In this document: positions 17,316 to 30,554 of the stretch, piece by piece | Layout: every line of letters begins with the position of its first letter | Position numbering within the stretch: the first letter of the stretch is position 1 | NCBI RefSeq assembly: GCF_002211105.1 | Contig: NZ_JPUA01000001.1 | Location: 49,994-113,993, forward strand | DNA from: Halomonas campaniensis | GTDB taxonomy: Bacteria; Pseudomonadota; Gammaproteobacteria; Pseudomonadales; Halomonadaceae | Direction of reading: 5' to 3' | Length of the DNA stretch: 64,000 bases | Notes under the pieces: model-generated | Database searches by the model: none | Seen by the model: only the letters and a program-made list of their open reading frames with translations | Told to the model about the DNA's origin: nothing | Position numbers and translations under genes: made by a program

Positions 17316-17987
17316 GTGGACGTCAATTTTCAGTTTGATTGGTCGGCGGCGTTTGGGTCTATCCCTTACCTGCTGCCGGGTATTCCCTGGACGCTACTTA
17401 TCTCATTTGGCGGCTTGGCCATTGGTTTTTTTATCGGCATCTTCTTTGGGCTGTTACGCATTAGCCGTCTGCGCTGGCTACGCTGGCCGGCCATCATTTA
17501 TGTCGAAGTGTTCCGCGGCACGCCAATTCTGGTGCAAGTGCTGTTTATTTTTTACGGCTTACCACAGCTGCTGGGTGGGCCAATCAACGCCCTGGTCGCA
17601 GGTATTGCCGCCATTGCGGTGAACTCCGGTGCCTATATCTCGGAAATTGTCCGCGGCGGTGTCCAGTCGATCGAACGCGGCCAAGGTGAAGCTTCGCTCT
17701 CCCTTGGGCTCTCCCGGAGCCAGGCGTTTCGCTATGTGATCTGGCCCCAGGCGTTTCGACGCATGATTCCTCCCCTGGGTAACCAGGGCATCATCAGCAT
17801 CAAAGACACCTCACTGTTTTCAGTGATTGGCGTCGGTGAACTGGTGCGTCAGGGACAAATCTACATCGCCACCACCTTCACCGCCCTTGAGGTCTACTTT
17901 ATGGTCGCCCTGATGTATCTGGCGATCACCTGGACGCTCTCCATCATCCTGCGCCAACTTGAGCGCAGAGGCCTGGCCGGACAATAA
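17316..17987 (+). CDS. Amino acid ABC transporter permease
   Basis: 223 aa from the GTG at 17316 (AGGAG 7 nt upstream); the frame is open further upstream but lacks a good start. Polar amino acid permease family (HisM/GlnP type) with about five membrane helices. The EAA loop reads [25 protein letters not shown] in two parts, and [12 protein letters not shown] is the typical helix-2/3 signature. A single permease gene implies a homodimer. It lies 11 bp upstream of the ATPase gene. Confidence 0.93.
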   Translation: MDVNFQFDWSAAFGSIPYLLPGIPWTLLISFGGLAIGFFIGIFFGLLRISRLRWLRWPAIIYVEVFRGTPILVQVLFIFYGLPQLLGGPINALVAGIAAIAVNSGAYISEIVRGGVQSIERGQGEASLSLGLSRSQAFRYVIWPQAFRRMIPPLGNQGIISIKDTSLFSVIGVGELVRQGQIYIATTFTALEVYFMVALMYLAITWTLSIILRQLERRGLAGQ

Positions 17988-17998
17988 GGACACGCGCA

Positions 17999-18769
17999 AT
18001 GAACGAGACATTGAACAACACAATGCAACCAATTGTGCGTATGCAGCAGCTCAACAAGCACTTTGGCAACCTGCACGTACTTAACAATATTGATCTTACG
18101 ATTGTGCCCGGTGAAGTGGTGGTGATTATCGGCGCCAGTGGCTCAGGCAAATCCACGCTCATTCGCTGTATTAACGGTTTGGAAGAGTTCCAATCCGGCA
18201 GCCTGGTGGTCGACAGCAACGAGCTACTGCCCCATGGCAAGAGCACCAAGGCACTGCAGACCATTCGCACCGAAGTAGGCATGGTCTTTCAACAGTTCAA
18301 CCTCTTTCCCCACCTCAGCGTGATCGACAACGTCACTCTGGCACCCATGAAAGTACGCGGTTTAAGCCGAGAAGACGCGGTCAGCAACGCTAAGCGCCTG
18401 CTTGACCGGGTGGGAATCGCCGACCAGGCCGATAAGTACCCCAGCCAGCTCTCAGGCGGCCAGCAGCAGCGTGTGGCACTTGCTCGCGCCTTGGCCATGG
18501 AGCCCCGGCTGATGCTGTTTGACGAGCCCACATCGGCGCTTGACCCGGAAATGATCGGTGAAGTGCTGGATGCCATGCGCGAACTGGCCAAAGAGGGCAT
18601 GACCATGGTGATTGTGACCCATGAAATGGGCTTTGCCCGTGAGGTTGCCGACCGGGTGATTTTTATCCATAAAGGCGAGATTACTGAGCAGGGCCACCCG
18701 GAAAAACTGTTCGATTCACCGCAGCATGAACGTACTCAATCCTTCCTTGCCCGGGTGCTTAAACACTAA
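17999..18769 (+). CDS. Amino acid ABC transporter ATP-binding protein
   Basis: 256 aa. Walker [11 protein letters not shown]-loop [10 protein letters not shown], signature LSGGQQQR, Walker [13 protein letters not shown] and H-loop VTHEMGFA are all intact. This is the GlnQ/HisP type that powers polar amino acid import. Last gene of the operon; a terminator follows at 18854. Confidence 0.95.
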   Translation: MNETLNNTMQPIVRMQQLNKHFGNLHVLNNIDLTIVPGEVVVIIGASGSGKSTLIRCINGLEEFQSGSLVVDSNELLPHGKSTKALQTIRTEVGMVFQQFNLFPHLSVIDNVTLAPMKVRGLSREDAVSNAKRLLDRVGIADQADKYPSQLSGGQQQRVALARALAMEPRLMLFDEPTSALDPEMIGEVLDAMRELAKEGMTMVIVTHEMGFAREVADRVIFIHKGEITEQGHPEKLFDSPQHERTQSFLARVLKH

Positions 18770-18853
18770 ATGTGATCACTTCATGCCTTCGCATAGACCT
18801 GCGCTTGGCACCTAAATAACCCGTTCGCTAATGCGAAATGACGCTTTTTTACC

Positions 18854-18882
18854 GGCCTGTCGACACGACAGGCCATTTTTTT
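18854..18882 (+). terminator. Terminator of the amino acid ABC operon
   Basis: A 9-bp stem GGCCTGTCG / CGACAGGCC with a 3-nt loop, then ATTTTTTT. Textbook intrinsic terminator, placed just before the first DnaA box. Confidence 0.92.
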
Positions 18883-19385
18883 GCCTGTGGATAACCTTTT
18901 TTTACATAGATCGTTTTTATCTCCGTAAGGCCTACCATGAGAGTCTCTTAGCGTTAGCTCCACACCCAACGGTGGTTGTTCACAGGTGCGGTAACAACCC
19001 AGGTACTGGCCGGTGGATAAGGCGTGGCTAATTACATCTGTGGATAAGGCGCTATTTCATCCACAGGCTTAGCACCCTTTCTACCCAGGCACTCCCGCCT
19101 TCAAACATGTAGAAGTCAACAATATAAGCTGGTGAAATTATTAATGATTAATCGCTTATGCACAGAAATTGTCCACACTAGTAGTTACAACATTTACAGA
19201 ACTTCTCTTATTTTATATTTATGTTGTTATTAATAGAGGCTGTTTAGCGATTGAGGGTGTGGAAAAACCTGACGGTTACCCACAGGGGGTTTATACTTGC
19301 CGCCTCATTGATCTAAGGTGGCTGCGTCTAAACCGACTGCACTGGCCACATCATCCGTGCCGAAGGGCACAAGACGAGGTGTCTC
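18883..19385. other. Probable chromosomal replication origin (oriC)
   Basis: About 500 bp without a gene, between an operon terminator and mnmG. Perfect DnaA boxes (TTATCCACA) on the minus strand are at 18886-18894 and 19039-19047. Variants with one change, or fitting TTWTNCACA, are at 18976-18984, 19012-19020, 19057-19065, 19156-19164, 19169-19177, 19258-19266 and 19276-19284. An AT-rich stretch at 19121-19240, with runs such as TTATTAATGATTAAT and TTATTTTATATTTATG, is a good unwinding element. Genes immediately right (mnmG, rsmG, parA, parB) are the usual origin neighbours. No function is demonstrated. Confidence 0.82.
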
Positions 19386-21290
19386 TTGAATTACCCCGAC
19401 CGCTTTGACGTGATTGTCATCGGCGGTGGCCATGCGGGAACTGAAGCCGCACTGGCCTCTGCTCGCATGGGCTGTCAGACCCTGCTGCTCACCCACAACA
19501 TCGAAACCCTGGGCCAAATGTCGTGTAACCCTGCGATTGGCGGGATTGGCAAAAGCCATTTGGTCAAGGAAATTGATGCCCTGGGCGGCGCCATGGGGCT
19601 TGCCACGGACTTGGGTGGCATCCAGTTTCGCGTGCTCAACGCCCGTAAAGGGCCTGCCGTTCGGGCCACCCGTGCCCAGGCTGACCGCATTCGTTACAAA
19701 GCGGCGATCCGCGGAATGCTGGAAAACCAGCCCAACTTGACGATCTTCCAGCAGGCCGCTGGCGACCTGATTGTGGATAACGACACCGTACGAGGGGTCG
19801 TTACGGAAACCGGTATTCGCTTTCATGCCGACAGCGTCGTGCTGTGTACCGGCACGTTTTTGGGTGGCGTGATTCACATTGGTCTGGATCAAAGCAAGGG
19901 GGGGCGCGCCGGTGATCCGCCTTCCAATGCGCTGGCCGAACGGCTGCGCGCACTGCCATTTCGCGTTGATCGTCTGAAAACCGGCACACCACCGCGGATT
20001 GATGCCAAAACAGTGGATTTTTCTCAGCTGGAAGAGCAGCCTGGTGATAGCCCTACGCCGGTGATGTCCTACCTGGGAGCGCGGGAAATGCACCCTCAGC
20101 AGGTGAGTTGCCATATTGCTCACACCAATCAGCAAACTCATGATCTGATTCTGGCCAACCTTGATCGCTCGCCGATGTACTCCGGCGTGATTGAAGGCAT
20201 CGGGCCACGCTACTGTCCGTCGATCGAAGACAAGGTTCATCGCTTTGCCGATAAATCCAGCCACCAGGTGTTTATCGAACCGGAAGGTCTGGATACCCAT
20301 GAGCTCTACCCCAACGGCATCTCGACTTCGCTGCCCTTTGATGTGCAGATTCAAGTGGTGCGCTCCATCAAAGGCTTGGAAAACGCCCATATCACCCGGC
20401 CTGGCTATGCCATTGAGTACGACTTTTTTGATCCACGGGACTTAAAGCACTCGCTGGAAACAAAATTTATCCACAACCTGTTTTTTGCTGGCCAGATCAA
20501 CGGCACCACCGGCTACGAAGAAGCTGGTGCACAAGGTTTGCTGGCAGGCCTGAACGCTGCCCGTCGCTCTATGGAACTGGATGCCTGGTATCCCCGCCGC
20601 GATGAAGCCTATCTCGGTGTGCTAGTCGATGACCTGATCACCATGGGCACCAAAGAGCCCTACCGGATGTTTACTTCTCGTGCGGAGTACCGCTTGCTGC
20701 TACGGGAAGACAATGCCGATCTGCGCTTAACCGAAACAGGCCGTGAGTTGGGCCTGGTTAACGACACTCGCTGGGCTGCGTTTAGCCAAAAACGTGAAGC
20801 CATTGAGCAAGAAACCGCGCGGCTGAGCACCCTGTGGATACAACCGGGCAGCCCAGCGGCGCAACAAGTGGCGGAAAAAACCGGTGCACCCCTTACCCGC
20901 GAGTATCGGTTGAGCGATCTGCTAAAACGTCCTGAACTCAATTACAGTGATGTGGCCAATCTACCCGGTATAGAGGGCACCCTGGTTAGCGATCCGGCCG
21001 TTGCCGAGCAGGTGCAGATCCAGGCTAAATATCAAGGCTATATCGATCGCCAGCAGGATGAGATTGATAAACTCAAACGCCACGAAGCCACGCCACTGCC
21101 TGCGGAGCTGGATTATTTAAAAGTGGAAGGCTTGTCTAACGAAATTCGCCAAAAGCTGGCTGAAGCACGGCCGGAAACCCTTGCTCATGCAGCGCGGATT
21201 TCAGGCGTTACCCCGGCAGCCGTCTCTATTTTGCTGGTGCATCTGAAAAAGCGCCGGTTGGTAGCCGCAGCTGAGGTAGTTAACGGATGA
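19386..21290 (+). CDS. mnmG: tRNA U34 carboxymethylaminomethyl synthase subunit MnmG
   Basis: 634 aa, full length. FAD-binding partner of MnmE; the Rossmann motif is [19 protein letters not shown], followed by the conserved [19 protein letters not shown] segment with its catalytic cysteine. A second cysteine lies in [13 protein letters not shown] context near residue 240. The only sensible start is the TTG at 19386 with GAGG upstream, an uncommon start codon. Overlaps rsmG by 4 bp (ATGA). Confidence 0.98.
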   Translation: MNYPDRFDVIVIGGGHAGTEAALASARMGCQTLLLTHNIETLGQMSCNPAIGGIGKSHLVKEIDALGGAMGLATDLGGIQFRVLNARKGPAVRATRAQADRIRYKAAIRGMLENQPNLTIFQQAAGDLIVDNDTVRGVVTETGIRFHADSVVLCTGTFLGGVIHIGLDQSKGGRAGDPPSNALAERLRALPFRVDRLKTGTPPRIDAKTVDFSQLEEQPGDSPTPVMSYLGAREMHPQQVSCHIAHTNQQTHDLILANLDRSPMYSGVIEGIGPRYCPSIEDKVHRFADKSSHQVFIEPEGLDTHELYPNGISTSLPFDVQIQVVRSIKGLENAHITRPGYAIEYDFFDPRDLKHSLETKFIHNLFFAGQINGTTGYEEAGAQGLLAGLNAARRSMELDAWYPRRDEAYLGVLVDDLITMGTKEPYRMFTSRAEYRLLLREDNADLRLTETGRELGLVNDTRWAAFSQKREAIEQETARLSTLWIQPGSPAAQQVAEKTGAPLTREYRLSDLLKRPELNYSDVANLPGIEGTLVSDPAVAEQVQIQAKYQGYIDRQQDEIDKLKRHEATPLPAELDYLKVEGLSNEIRQKLAEARPETLAHAARISGVTPAAVSILLVHLKKRRLVAAAEVVNG

Positions 21291-21946
21291 GTTCGTTGAA
21301 CCCGCTGTTGAAGGCGCTACCTGCAAGCGTTGCTCCTCAGCTCGATCAAGGGCTTAGCCAGTTAGGTATCCCCGTTGACGACCATCAACGCCAACAGCTG
21401 CTAGGCTTATTGGCACTGTTGCACAAGTGGAACCGTGCTTATAACCTCACAGCGGTACGCGACGTGGAAGACATGGTCTCGCGCCATGTGCTGGATAGCG
21501 CCGCTGTGTTGCCCTATGTTCAGGGGCCGCGGCTACTGGATGTGGGCGCGGGCCCTGGACTTCCTGGCATCGTATTAGCGATATTAGCCCCCCAGCTTGA
21601 TGTGACGCTGCTGGACAGTAATGGCAAAAAGGTGCGCTTTCAGCGCCAGGCGGTGATGGAACTGGGGCTTGAAAACGTTACCCCCGTCCAGGCACGGGTG
21701 GAGCAGTTTGAGGCCGCCGCTTTCGATCAGGTGATTTCCCGGGCCTTTGCCAGTTTGGTCGACTTTGTCACCCTGACCCGCCAGTTACCCAGCGCCGATG
21801 GCCAGTGGTTAGCCATGAAAGGCCCGGGAGCGGATGATGAACTGCGCGACCTGCCTGCGGGTATTTGTTTACACCAGCGTCACCTATTGGAAGTACCCTT
21901 TGAAGCGGCCCAGCGGCAGCTGCTGATCTTGAATGTTAAGAGCTAA
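21287..21946 (+). CDS. rsmG: 16S rRNA (guanine527-N7)-methyltransferase RsmG
   Basis: 219 aa. SAM-dependent methylation of G527 in 16S rRNA. Motif I reads [17 protein letters not shown]; the upstream [13 protein letters not shown] stretch is the family signature. ATG overlaps the mnmG stop, giving translational coupling, as in most proteobacteria. Confidence 0.97.
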   Translation: MSSLNPLLKALPASVAPQLDQGLSQLGIPVDDHQRQQLLGLLALLHKWNRAYNLTAVRDVEDMVSRHVLDSAAVLPYVQGPRLLDVGAGPGLPGIVLAILAPQLDVTLLDSNGKKVRFQRQAVMELGLENVTPVQARVEQFEAAAFDQVISRAFASLVDFVTLTRQLPSADGQWLAMKGPGADDELRDLPAGICLHQRHLLEVPFEAAQRQLLILNVKS

Positions 21947-21993
21947 GTGCGAAAGCTGAATGTTGATTCTGACCCCCAGAAGGAGTTGAGTAA

Positions 21994-22761
21994 GTGAGCC
22001 AGATCATTGCCCTGACCAACCAAAAAGGCGGCGTGGGCAAGACCACCTCAGCCGTTAACCTGGCGGCCAGTCTCGCTGCGCTCGACCGTCGCGTACTGCT
22101 GGTGGATCTTGATCCCCAAGGCCATGCCAGCATGGGCAGCGGCATCGATAAATACGAGCTCGATAAAAGCGTGCTTGACGTGCTACTGGGCGAAGCAACG
22201 GCCGCTGATACCATTGTCAAAAAGCTGGCGGTCAAGTACGACGTGCTGCCGGGAAACGGCGATCTCACCGCCGCTGAAGTCGAACTTTTAGACCGCGAAA
22301 AAAGTGAAAGCTGCTTAACCACTGCGCTTGCTTCGGTCTCAGATGCGTATGATGTCGTTCTGATCGACTGCCCGCCCTCTTTGAACATGCTGACCGTCAA
22401 TGCGTTAACGGCGTCGGATAGCGTGCTGATCCCTCTACAGTGTGAGTTCTATGCACTGGAAGGACTATCGGCACTGCTCGATACTGTTGAGCAGATTAAG
22501 CAAAATGTGAATCCTGATCTGGCGATTGCAGGCATTTTGCGCACTATGTACGACAAGCGCACCAGCCTAACCCGTGAAGTGGATAAGCAACTGCGTGACT
22601 ATTTTGGCGATATGCTGTTAAAAACGACCATCCCGCGTAACGTGAAAGTTGCTGAAGCACCAAGCCATGGGCTGCCCGTGACGCAATATGCCCGGTTCTC
22701 CCGGGGTAGCCAGGCCTATCGTGTGTTGGCGAAAGAGATGATTCGTCGCCTAGCGTTATAA
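21994..22761 (+). CDS. parA: Chromosome partitioning ATPase ParA
   Basis: 255 aa. Deviant Walker A KGGVGKTTSAVNLAA, Walker A' / switch VDLDPQGHAS and Walker B VLIDCPPSL identify a ParA/Soj protein. GTG start with AAGGAG 8 nt upstream. ParA binds DNA non-specifically in its ATP form and moves ParB-parS complexes away from the pole. Operon with parB (15-bp gap). Confidence 0.96.
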   Translation: MSQIIALTNQKGGVGKTTSAVNLAASLAALDRRVLLVDLDPQGHASMGSGIDKYELDKSVLDVLLGEATAADTIVKKLAVKYDVLPGNGDLTAAEVELLDREKSESCLTTALASVSDAYDVVLIDCPPSLNMLTVNALTASDSVLIPLQCEFYALEGLSALLDTVEQIKQNVNPDLAIAGILRTMYDKRTSLTREVDKQLRDYFGDMLLKTTIPRNVKVAEAPSHGLPVTQYARFSRGSQAYRVLAKEMIRRLAL

Positions 22762-22776
22762 AATGAGGAAAAGCGA

Positions 22777-23706
22777 ATGACGCGTAAACCCGCGCTGGGA
22801 CGTGGCCTGGATGCCCTGATTGGTGCCGGTGCCCGTCGCCGTGACAGCTTAGAACTTGCCGGTAGCGGCACCCCGTTGGAGCTTACTGACGCCGCGCGTA
22901 GCGCCGCGACCGACGACGTTAGCGAGGATCGCCTTGAACGCCTGCCGCTAGGGCAATTAACCCGCGGTAAATACCAGCCGCGTCGGGATATTCAGCCCGA
23001 AGCGCTAGAAGAGCTGGCGGACTCCATTCGCGCCCAGGGCGTTATGCAGCCCATAGTGGTGCGCCCAATCGGCGTGGATCGCTACGAAATTATTGCCGGT
23101 GAGCGCCGCTGGCGGGCAGCTCAACTCGCCGAGCTGGATGTTATCCCCGCGGTGATCCGCGAAGTCAGCGATGAAGTTGCTTTGGCGCTGGCGCTGATCG
23201 AAAACATTCAGCGTGAAAACCTTAACGCCATTGAAGAAGCCATGGCCCTAAAACGCCTGGGTGAAGAGTTTGAGCTTACCCAGCAGCAGATTGCGGATGC
23301 GGTGGGTAAGTCGCGCACTCAGGTGGCCAACCTGTTACGTCTGCTGGCGCTGGATCCGGAAGTGCAAACCCTGCTTGAACGGGGTGACCTGGATATGGGG
23401 CACGCAAGAGCTTTGCTGACGCTGAACAGCACCCAGCAGCGCCAAGTGGCTCATGAGGTAGTTAATAACGATATGACGGTGCGGGCCACCGAAGCGCTGG
23501 TGAAAAAAGTCCAAACCAGCCAAACACCCATCAAAACGCCTAATCGCCAAAGCAAGCAGCCCGATGTGGCCAAGCTTGAAACCCACCTTGGCGAGCTGCT
23601 CGGTGCGCCTGTCTCCATTGACCATGGGCAAAAAGGCAAAGGTAAATTAACGATACGCTATACCAGCCTCGAAGAATTGGACGGTATCTTAAATCATATT
23701 AAATAG
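22777..23706 (+). CDS. parB: Chromosome partitioning protein ParB
   Basis: 309 aa. The N-terminus KPALGRGLDALIG is the ParA-interacting signature of chromosomal ParB. The CTP-binding GERRWRAA motif and the helix-turn-helix (LTQQQIADAVGKSRTQVAN) follow, then a C-terminal dimerisation domain. It spreads from parS as a CTP-dependent clamp. No perfect parS site was found in the window. Confidence 0.97.
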   Translation: MTRKPALGRGLDALIGAGARRRDSLELAGSGTPLELTDAARSAATDDVSEDRLERLPLGQLTRGKYQPRRDIQPEALEELADSIRAQGVMQPIVVRPIGVDRYEIIAGERRWRAAQLAELDVIPAVIREVSDEVALALALIENIQRENLNAIEEAMALKRLGEEFELTQQQIADAVGKSRTQVANLLRLLALDPEVQTLLERGDLDMGHARALLTLNSTQQRQVAHEVVNNDMTVRATEALVKKVQTSQTPIKTPNRQSKQPDVAKLETHLGELLGAPVSIDHGQKGKGKLTIRYTSLEELDGILNHIK

Positions 23707-23797
23707 CAGGCTAGTCAATATCGCGTAAGAAGCGCACACGTTTTCCCCCTTTGGTCGCAAATCAGCCCTTAAGCGAGCAAAATCGGTGCGACTTCGG

Positions 23798-23826
23798 TTG
23801 AAGGTGTGATAGCGCTTCCCTATAAT
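23798..23826 (+). promoter_or_regulatory. Sigma70 promoter of the atp operon
   Basis: TTGAAG at 23798-23803, a 17-bp spacer and a perfect TATAAT at 23821-23826, 86 bp before atpI. It is the best promoter visible in the window and lies exactly where the ATP synthase operon should start. Confidence 0.8.
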
Positions 23827-23911
23827 CGCGCAAGATTTGTGCAGGTTGCCTTGGTTTGTCTAGCTATTAGCTTGTCGAGGTATTGGTTTTTATCAGTGAG
23901 GCTGGGCCGGT

Positions 23912-24304
23912 ATGCAGCGATACGAAACCCAGCGTCGAAAAGCCTACATCGTTCGACTCACGATCGCGCAACTGATGATCACCTTCGTTGGTATGCTGGC
24001 CGCCTATCTAGTCGCTGATTTTGAAGGCGTGTCATCGGTTTTTAAAGGGGCGCTGGTAGCCTTATTACCGCACGCCTTTTTTATCAAGCGAATGGGGGTT
24101 TTACGCGCGACTAGTCCTTCAAAGGCAGCGATGCGCCTGTTTCGCGCCGAGGCAGGCAAGTTTGGTTTGACGGTGGCACTGTTTGTTGCAGTGTTCGTAG
24201 CAGCGCCCCCCTCAAACCCTACTTTCTTTTTTTATGCTTACGTTGCAGTTGTTCTAACGCATTGGCTTACACCTTGGTTAATGCCAAAAAATGCTGATGC
24301 CTAG
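23912..24304 (+). CDS. atpI: ATP synthase accessory protein I
   Basis: 130 aa with about four hydrophobic segments. Position directly before atpB and residues such as the QLMITFVGMLAAYLV helix match the AtpI (UncI) family, which helps c-ring assembly and is not a structural subunit. ATG start; weak ribosome site, in keeping with low expression of this gene in other bacteria. Confidence 0.88.
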   Translation: MQRYETQRRKAYIVRLTIAQLMITFVGMLAAYLVADFEGVSSVFKGALVALLPHAFFIKRMGVLRATSPSKAAMRLFRAEAGKFGLTVALFVAVFVAAPPSNPTFFFYAYVAVVLTHWLTPWLMPKNADA

Positions 24305-24324
24305 AAAATTGCACAACTGATTGA

Positions 24325-25164
<840 letters not shown>

Positions 25165-25188
25165 CCCGAGCAATGCTTGAAACACATT

Positions 25189-25468
<280 letters not shown>

Positions 25469-25479
25469 TGACAGCTCAG

Positions 25480-25506
25480 CCGAGCGGTAATCGCTCGGTT
25501 TTGTTT
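25480..25506 (+). repeat. Intercistronic hairpin between atpE and atpF
   Basis: A 7-bp perfect stem CCGAGCG / CGCTCGG with a 5-nt loop and TTTTGTTT after it, 12 bp past the atpE stop. Looks like a weak terminator or processing-stabilising element inside the operon. Confidence 0.75.
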
Positions 25507-25544
25507 CACTCCGGTCGCCACGAACTTGTCAGAGGTACATTCCT

Positions 25545-26015
25545 GTGAATATCAACATGACGCTAATCGGGCAGACGATCGCCTTCGCGATCTTTGTCTG
25601 GTTTTGCTTAAAGTATGTGTGGCCTCCGATCAGCAACGCGCTTCATGAGCGTCAGAAAAAAATTGCTGATGGCTTGGATGCAGCTAGCCGTGCTAACCGT
25701 GATCTTGAGCTTGCTCAAGAGCGGGCAGAACAGACGCTGCGCGAAAGCAAGGAGCAAGCTTCTCAGATTCTTGAGCAGGCCAACAAACGCTCTGCCCAGA
25801 TAGTTGAAGAAGCCCGCGAACAGGCCCGCGCCGAAGGCAAACGCCTAGTAGCGAGTGCACGTTCCGAGATTGAGCAAGAAGTGAATCGCGCTAAGGATGA
25901 ACTTCGTGCCCAGGTCTCTTATCTCGCCGTTATGGGTGCCGAGCGTGTTCTTGAAGCGTCGGTCGACGAACAAGCCCATCGCAAGTTACTTGATGAGCTT
26001 GCTGCTGAACTGTAA
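25545..26015 (+). CDS. atpF: F0F1 ATP synthase subunit b
   Basis: 156 aa with one N-terminal membrane helix (about residues 5-25) and a long charged coiled coil ([16 protein letters not shown] and onward), the peripheral stalk dimer. GTG start at 25545 with AGAGG upstream. Ends 11 bp before atpH. Confidence 0.96.
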   Translation: MNINMTLIGQTIAFAIFVWFCLKYVWPPISNALHERQKKIADGLDAASRANRDLELAQERAEQTLRESKEQASQILEQANKRSAQIVEEAREQARAEGKRLVASARSEIEQEVNRAKDELRAQVSYLAVMGAERVLEASVDEQAHRKLLDELAAEL

Positions 26016-26026
26016 GGAGGTGAACC

Positions 26027-26563
26027 ATGGCGGAATTACTGACCGTCGCTCGTCCTTACGCTAAGGCAGCGTTTGAATACGCGCGTGATCATGAGGCGCT
26101 TGATAGCTGGTCACAAGCGCTGAGTTTTTTAAGTGTTGCGGTAGCAGATGACGTCGTTCGCCATCGGCTAAGCAGTCCAAAATTAGACAGCGAGCAAAAA
26201 GTGTCGCTGCTTGTCGAGCTAATTCCTGAGCAACAGGATGAGGCTTTACAGCGATTTTTGACTGTTTTGGCTGACCAGGGCCGCCTGATGGCGTTGGCAT
26301 CCATTGCTGATCAGTTTGAGCACCTGCGTGCCGAACACGAGCAGCGGGTTGAAGTGAACGTCACCTCTGCTTACGAGTTAGATAGTAAGCAGAAGACCAA
26401 ACTAGCGAACGCGCTTAAGAAACGTCTGAATCGCGAAATCTCTATTACTACTCAGGTGGACAAGTCGCTTATTGGCGGTGTCATCCTGCGTGCTGGTGAT
26501 ACCGTTATTGACGGCTCCGTACGTGGTCGATTGAACCGCCTTTCCGAAGCGCTAACCGCTTGA
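26027..26563 (+). CDS. atpH: F0F1 ATP synthase subunit delta
   Basis: 178 aa. Starts [14 protein letters not shown], the delta-subunit signature, and ends with [25 protein letters not shown] split over the C-terminal domain. Links the b-dimer to the top of the alpha-beta ring. AAGGAGGTG ribosome site. Confidence 0.97.
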   Translation: MAELLTVARPYAKAAFEYARDHEALDSWSQALSFLSVAVADDVVRHRLSSPKLDSEQKVSLLVELIPEQQDEALQRFLTVLADQGRLMALASIADQFEHLRAEHEQRVEVNVTSAYELDSKQKTKLANALKKRLNREISITTQVDKSLIGGVILRAGDTVIDGSVRGRLNRLSEALTA

Positions 26564-26579
26564 GTCTGAGGGACATGGC

Positions 26580-28124
26580 ATGCAGCAACTGAATCCTTCC
26601 GAGATCAGCGACATCATCAAGCAGCGAATTGAAAAGCTTGACGTCGCATCCGAAGCCCATAATCAGGGCACCATCGTCACCGTTTCCGACGGTATCGTGA
26701 AAATTCACGGCCTCGAAGACGCGATGTTTGGTGAAATGATTGAATTTCCCAACAGCATCTTTGGCATGGTACTTAACCTGGAGCGTGACTCCGTAGGTGC
26801 CGTGGTACTGGGTGACTACCTGCAGCTTGAAGAGGGCATGACCGCCAAGTGTACCGGTCGTATCCTCGAAGTGCCGGTAGGCCCTGAGCTGATTGGCCGC
26901 GTTGTCGATGCGCTGGGTAACCCCATTGATGGTAAAGGTGACATTAACACCACCATGACCGATGCCGTTGAAAAAGTGGCACCGGGCGTTATCACCCGCC
27001 AATCTGTTGATGAGCCGATTCAAACCGGTCTTAAGTCTATCGACGCCATGGTGCCGATCGGCCGTGGTCAGCGTGAGCTGATCATCGGTGACCGTCAGAT
27101 TGGTAAGTCCGCCATTGCCATTGATGCGATCATCAACCAGAAAGGCAAGGGCGTGACCTGTGTCTACGTAGCCATTGGTCAGAAGCAGTCGACCATTGCT
27201 AACGTGGTACGCAAGTTAGAGCAGCACGGCGCAATGGAACACACCATCGTCGTTGCGGCCGGCGCTGCCGACCCGGCACCGATGCAGTTCCTTGCTCCTT
27301 ACTCTGGCTGCACCATGGGCGAATACTTCCGTGACCGCGGTGAAGACGCGCTGATTGTGTATGACGATCTTTCCAAGCAGGCCGTTGCCTACCGTCAGGT
27401 ATCGCTGCTGCTGCGTCGTCCGCCAGGTCGTGAAGCTTATCCCGGTGACGTTTTCTATCTCCACTCGCGTCTACTTGAGCGTGCTGCGCGCGTTAATGTC
27501 GACTACGTTGAGAAGTTCACCAACGGTGAAGTGAAAGGCAAAACCGGCTCCTTAACCGCGCTGCCGATCATCGAAACCCAGGGTGGCGACGTTTCTGCGT
27601 TCGTTCCGACCAACGTGATCTCGATCACCGATGGTCAGATCTTCCTGGAAACCAACCTGTTTAACTCCGGTATTCGTCCGGCGATTAACGCAGGCCTGTC
27701 GGTTTCTCGTGTCGGTGGTTCGGCGCAGACCAAAATCATCAAGAAACTGGGCGGTAGCGTACGTCTAGCCTTGGCTCAGTACCGTGAACTGGCGGCCTTC
27801 TCGCAGTTTGCGTCTGATCTTGATGAAGCGACGCGTAAGCAGCTTGAGCACGGTCAGCGTGTTACCGAGCTGATGAAGCAGAACCAGTACTCGCCAATGT
27901 CAGTTGCCGAGATGGCGCTTTCGCTGTATGCCGCCAACGAAGGTTACCTGGACGACGTCGACGTGACCAAAGTGCTGGACTTCGAGCGTGCGTTGCACGA
28001 CTACATGAAGTCTGAACACGGTGATCTGCTCGACAAGATCAACCAGACCGGCGACTACAACGGTGAGATTCAAGACAGCTTGAAGTCGGGTCTCGAGAAG
28101 TTCAAGGCGACTCAGAGCTGGTAA
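26580..28124 (+). CDS. atpA: F0F1 ATP synthase subunit alpha
   Basis: 514 aa. P-loop [14 protein letters not shown] (the commoner form is GDRQTGKT; here Ile and Ser replace two Thr), and the [17 protein letters not shown] signature. Non-catalytic nucleotide-binding subunit of the F1 head, three copies per complex. ATG 16 bp after atpH. Confidence 0.98.
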   Translation: MQQLNPSEISDIIKQRIEKLDVASEAHNQGTIVTVSDGIVKIHGLEDAMFGEMIEFPNSIFGMVLNLERDSVGAVVLGDYLQLEEGMTAKCTGRILEVPVGPELIGRVVDALGNPIDGKGDINTTMTDAVEKVAPGVITRQSVDEPIQTGLKSIDAMVPIGRGQRELIIGDRQIGKSAIAIDAIINQKGKGVTCVYVAIGQKQSTIANVVRKLEQHGAMEHTIVVAAGAADPAPMQFLAPYSGCTMGEYFRDRGEDALIVYDDLSKQAVAYRQVSLLLRRPPGREAYPGDVFYLHSRLLERAARVNVDYVEKFTNGEVKGKTGSLTALPIIETQGGDVSAFVPTNVISITDGQIFLETNLFNSGIRPAINAGLSVSRVGGSAQTKIIKKLGGSVRLALAQYRELAAFSQFASDLDEATRKQLEHGQRVTELMKQNQYSPMSVAEMALSLYAANEGYLDDVDVTKVLDFERALHDYMKSEHGDLLDKINQTGDYNGEIQDSLKSGLEKFKATQSW

Positions 28125-28131
28125 TGTCTGG

Positions 28132-28150
28132 CCCGCCTGCGGGCGGGTTT
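28132..28150 (+). repeat. Intercistronic hairpin between atpA and atpG
   Basis: Stem CCCGCC / GGCGGG with a 4-nt loop, then TTT, 8 bp past the atpA stop. Short but very GC-rich. Confidence 0.65.
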
Positions 28151-28189
28151 GCATGCTTTCTGAGAGCCACGAACGAAGGGTAGATCGCT

Positions 28190-29077
28190 ATGGCAGCTGC
28201 AAAAGAGATACGCACCCAGATCGGGAGCATTAAAAATACGCAGAAGATCACCAGCGCCATGGAAATGGTGGCTGCATCGAAAATGCGTAAAGCGCAAGAT
28301 CTGATGAGAGCTAGTCAGCCTTACGCTAAGCAGATCCGCAATGTGGTTGGCCACATTGCCGACGCGAACCCCGAGTACAGGCACGACTATATGGTCGAGC
28401 GTAGCGAGGTTAAGCGCGTTGGTTACATTGTGGTCTCTACAGACCGTGGTCTGTGCGGTGGCTTGAACCACAACCTCTTCAAAGCCTTACTCAAACAGGC
28501 CAGCGAGTGGAAAAAGCAGGGCGCAGAGCAGGATTTCTGTGCTCTGGGCGCTAAGGCCAGCACCTTTTTCCGCAACTACGGCGGCAATTTGGTGGCGGCG
28601 AAGAGTGGTTTAGGCGAAGCCCCGACCGTTGAAGGTTTGATTGGCAGTATTAAGGTCATGCTCGAAGCGTACGATGAAGGACGTCTCGACCGGCTTTACG
28701 TGGTGCACAACGAATTTGTCAACACCATGACCCAAAAGCCAGTGGTTCGTCAGCTTCTTCCGTTGTCGCCTGATATGGGCGCAGACGCTGAGCAAGACGA
28801 CGAAAACGCCCGTCCCGGAAGCTGGGACTACCTGTATGAACCGGATGCCAAGGCGTTGCTCGATAGCCTGCTGGTTCGTTTCATCGAATCGCAGGTGTAT
28901 CAGGCGGTAGTGGAAAACGGCGCTTGTGAACAAGCCGCCCGAATGATCGCTATGAAAAGTGCCACTGACAACGCAGGCGGCCTTATCGACGATCTGGAGA
29001 TGGTCTACAACAAGGCCCGTCAGGCCGCCATCACCCAGGAAATTTCTGAGATCGTCGGCGGCGCTGCTGCCGTATAA
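28190..29077 (+). CDS. atpG: F0F1 ATP synthase subunit gamma
   Basis: 295 aa. N-terminal coiled coil [19 protein letters not shown] and C-terminal [19 protein letters not shown] form the rotor axle. The central GLCGGLNHN matches the family. Slightly longer than the E. coli protein (287 aa), with an acidic insertion near residue 200 ([12 protein letters not shown]). Confidence 0.97.
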   Translation: MAAAKEIRTQIGSIKNTQKITSAMEMVAASKMRKAQDLMRASQPYAKQIRNVVGHIADANPEYRHDYMVERSEVKRVGYIVVSTDRGLCGGLNHNLFKALLKQASEWKKQGAEQDFCALGAKASTFFRNYGGNLVAAKSGLGEAPTVEGLIGSIKVMLEAYDEGRLDRLYVVHNEFVNTMTQKPVVRQLLPLSPDMGADAEQDDENARPGSWDYLYEPDAKALLDSLLVRFIESQVYQAVVENGACEQAARMIAMKSATDNAGGLIDDLEMVYNKARQAAITQEISEIVGGAAAV

Positions 29078-29083
29078 CGCCTA

Positions 29084-29109
29084 GGGAGCCAATTATTTAA
29101 AAGGCTCCC
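29084..29109 (+). repeat. Intercistronic hairpin between atpG and atpD
   Basis: A 7-bp stem GGGAGCC / GGCTCCC with a 12-nt AT-rich loop, directly behind the atpG stop and 41 bp before atpD. Confidence 0.65.
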
Positions 29110-29138
29110 GGCAGACAGGTTTCATTTGCAGGTTTTAG

Positions 29139-30530
<1,392 letters not shown>

Positions 30531-30554
30531 TCCCGTCCATTAGGGGGATTCGCT

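Noticed and set aside
19305..20390. Long open frame of about 360 codons on the minus strand across mnmG
   Set aside because: It lies antisense within mnmG, has no family features and no ribosome site; it is a by-product of GC-rich codon use.
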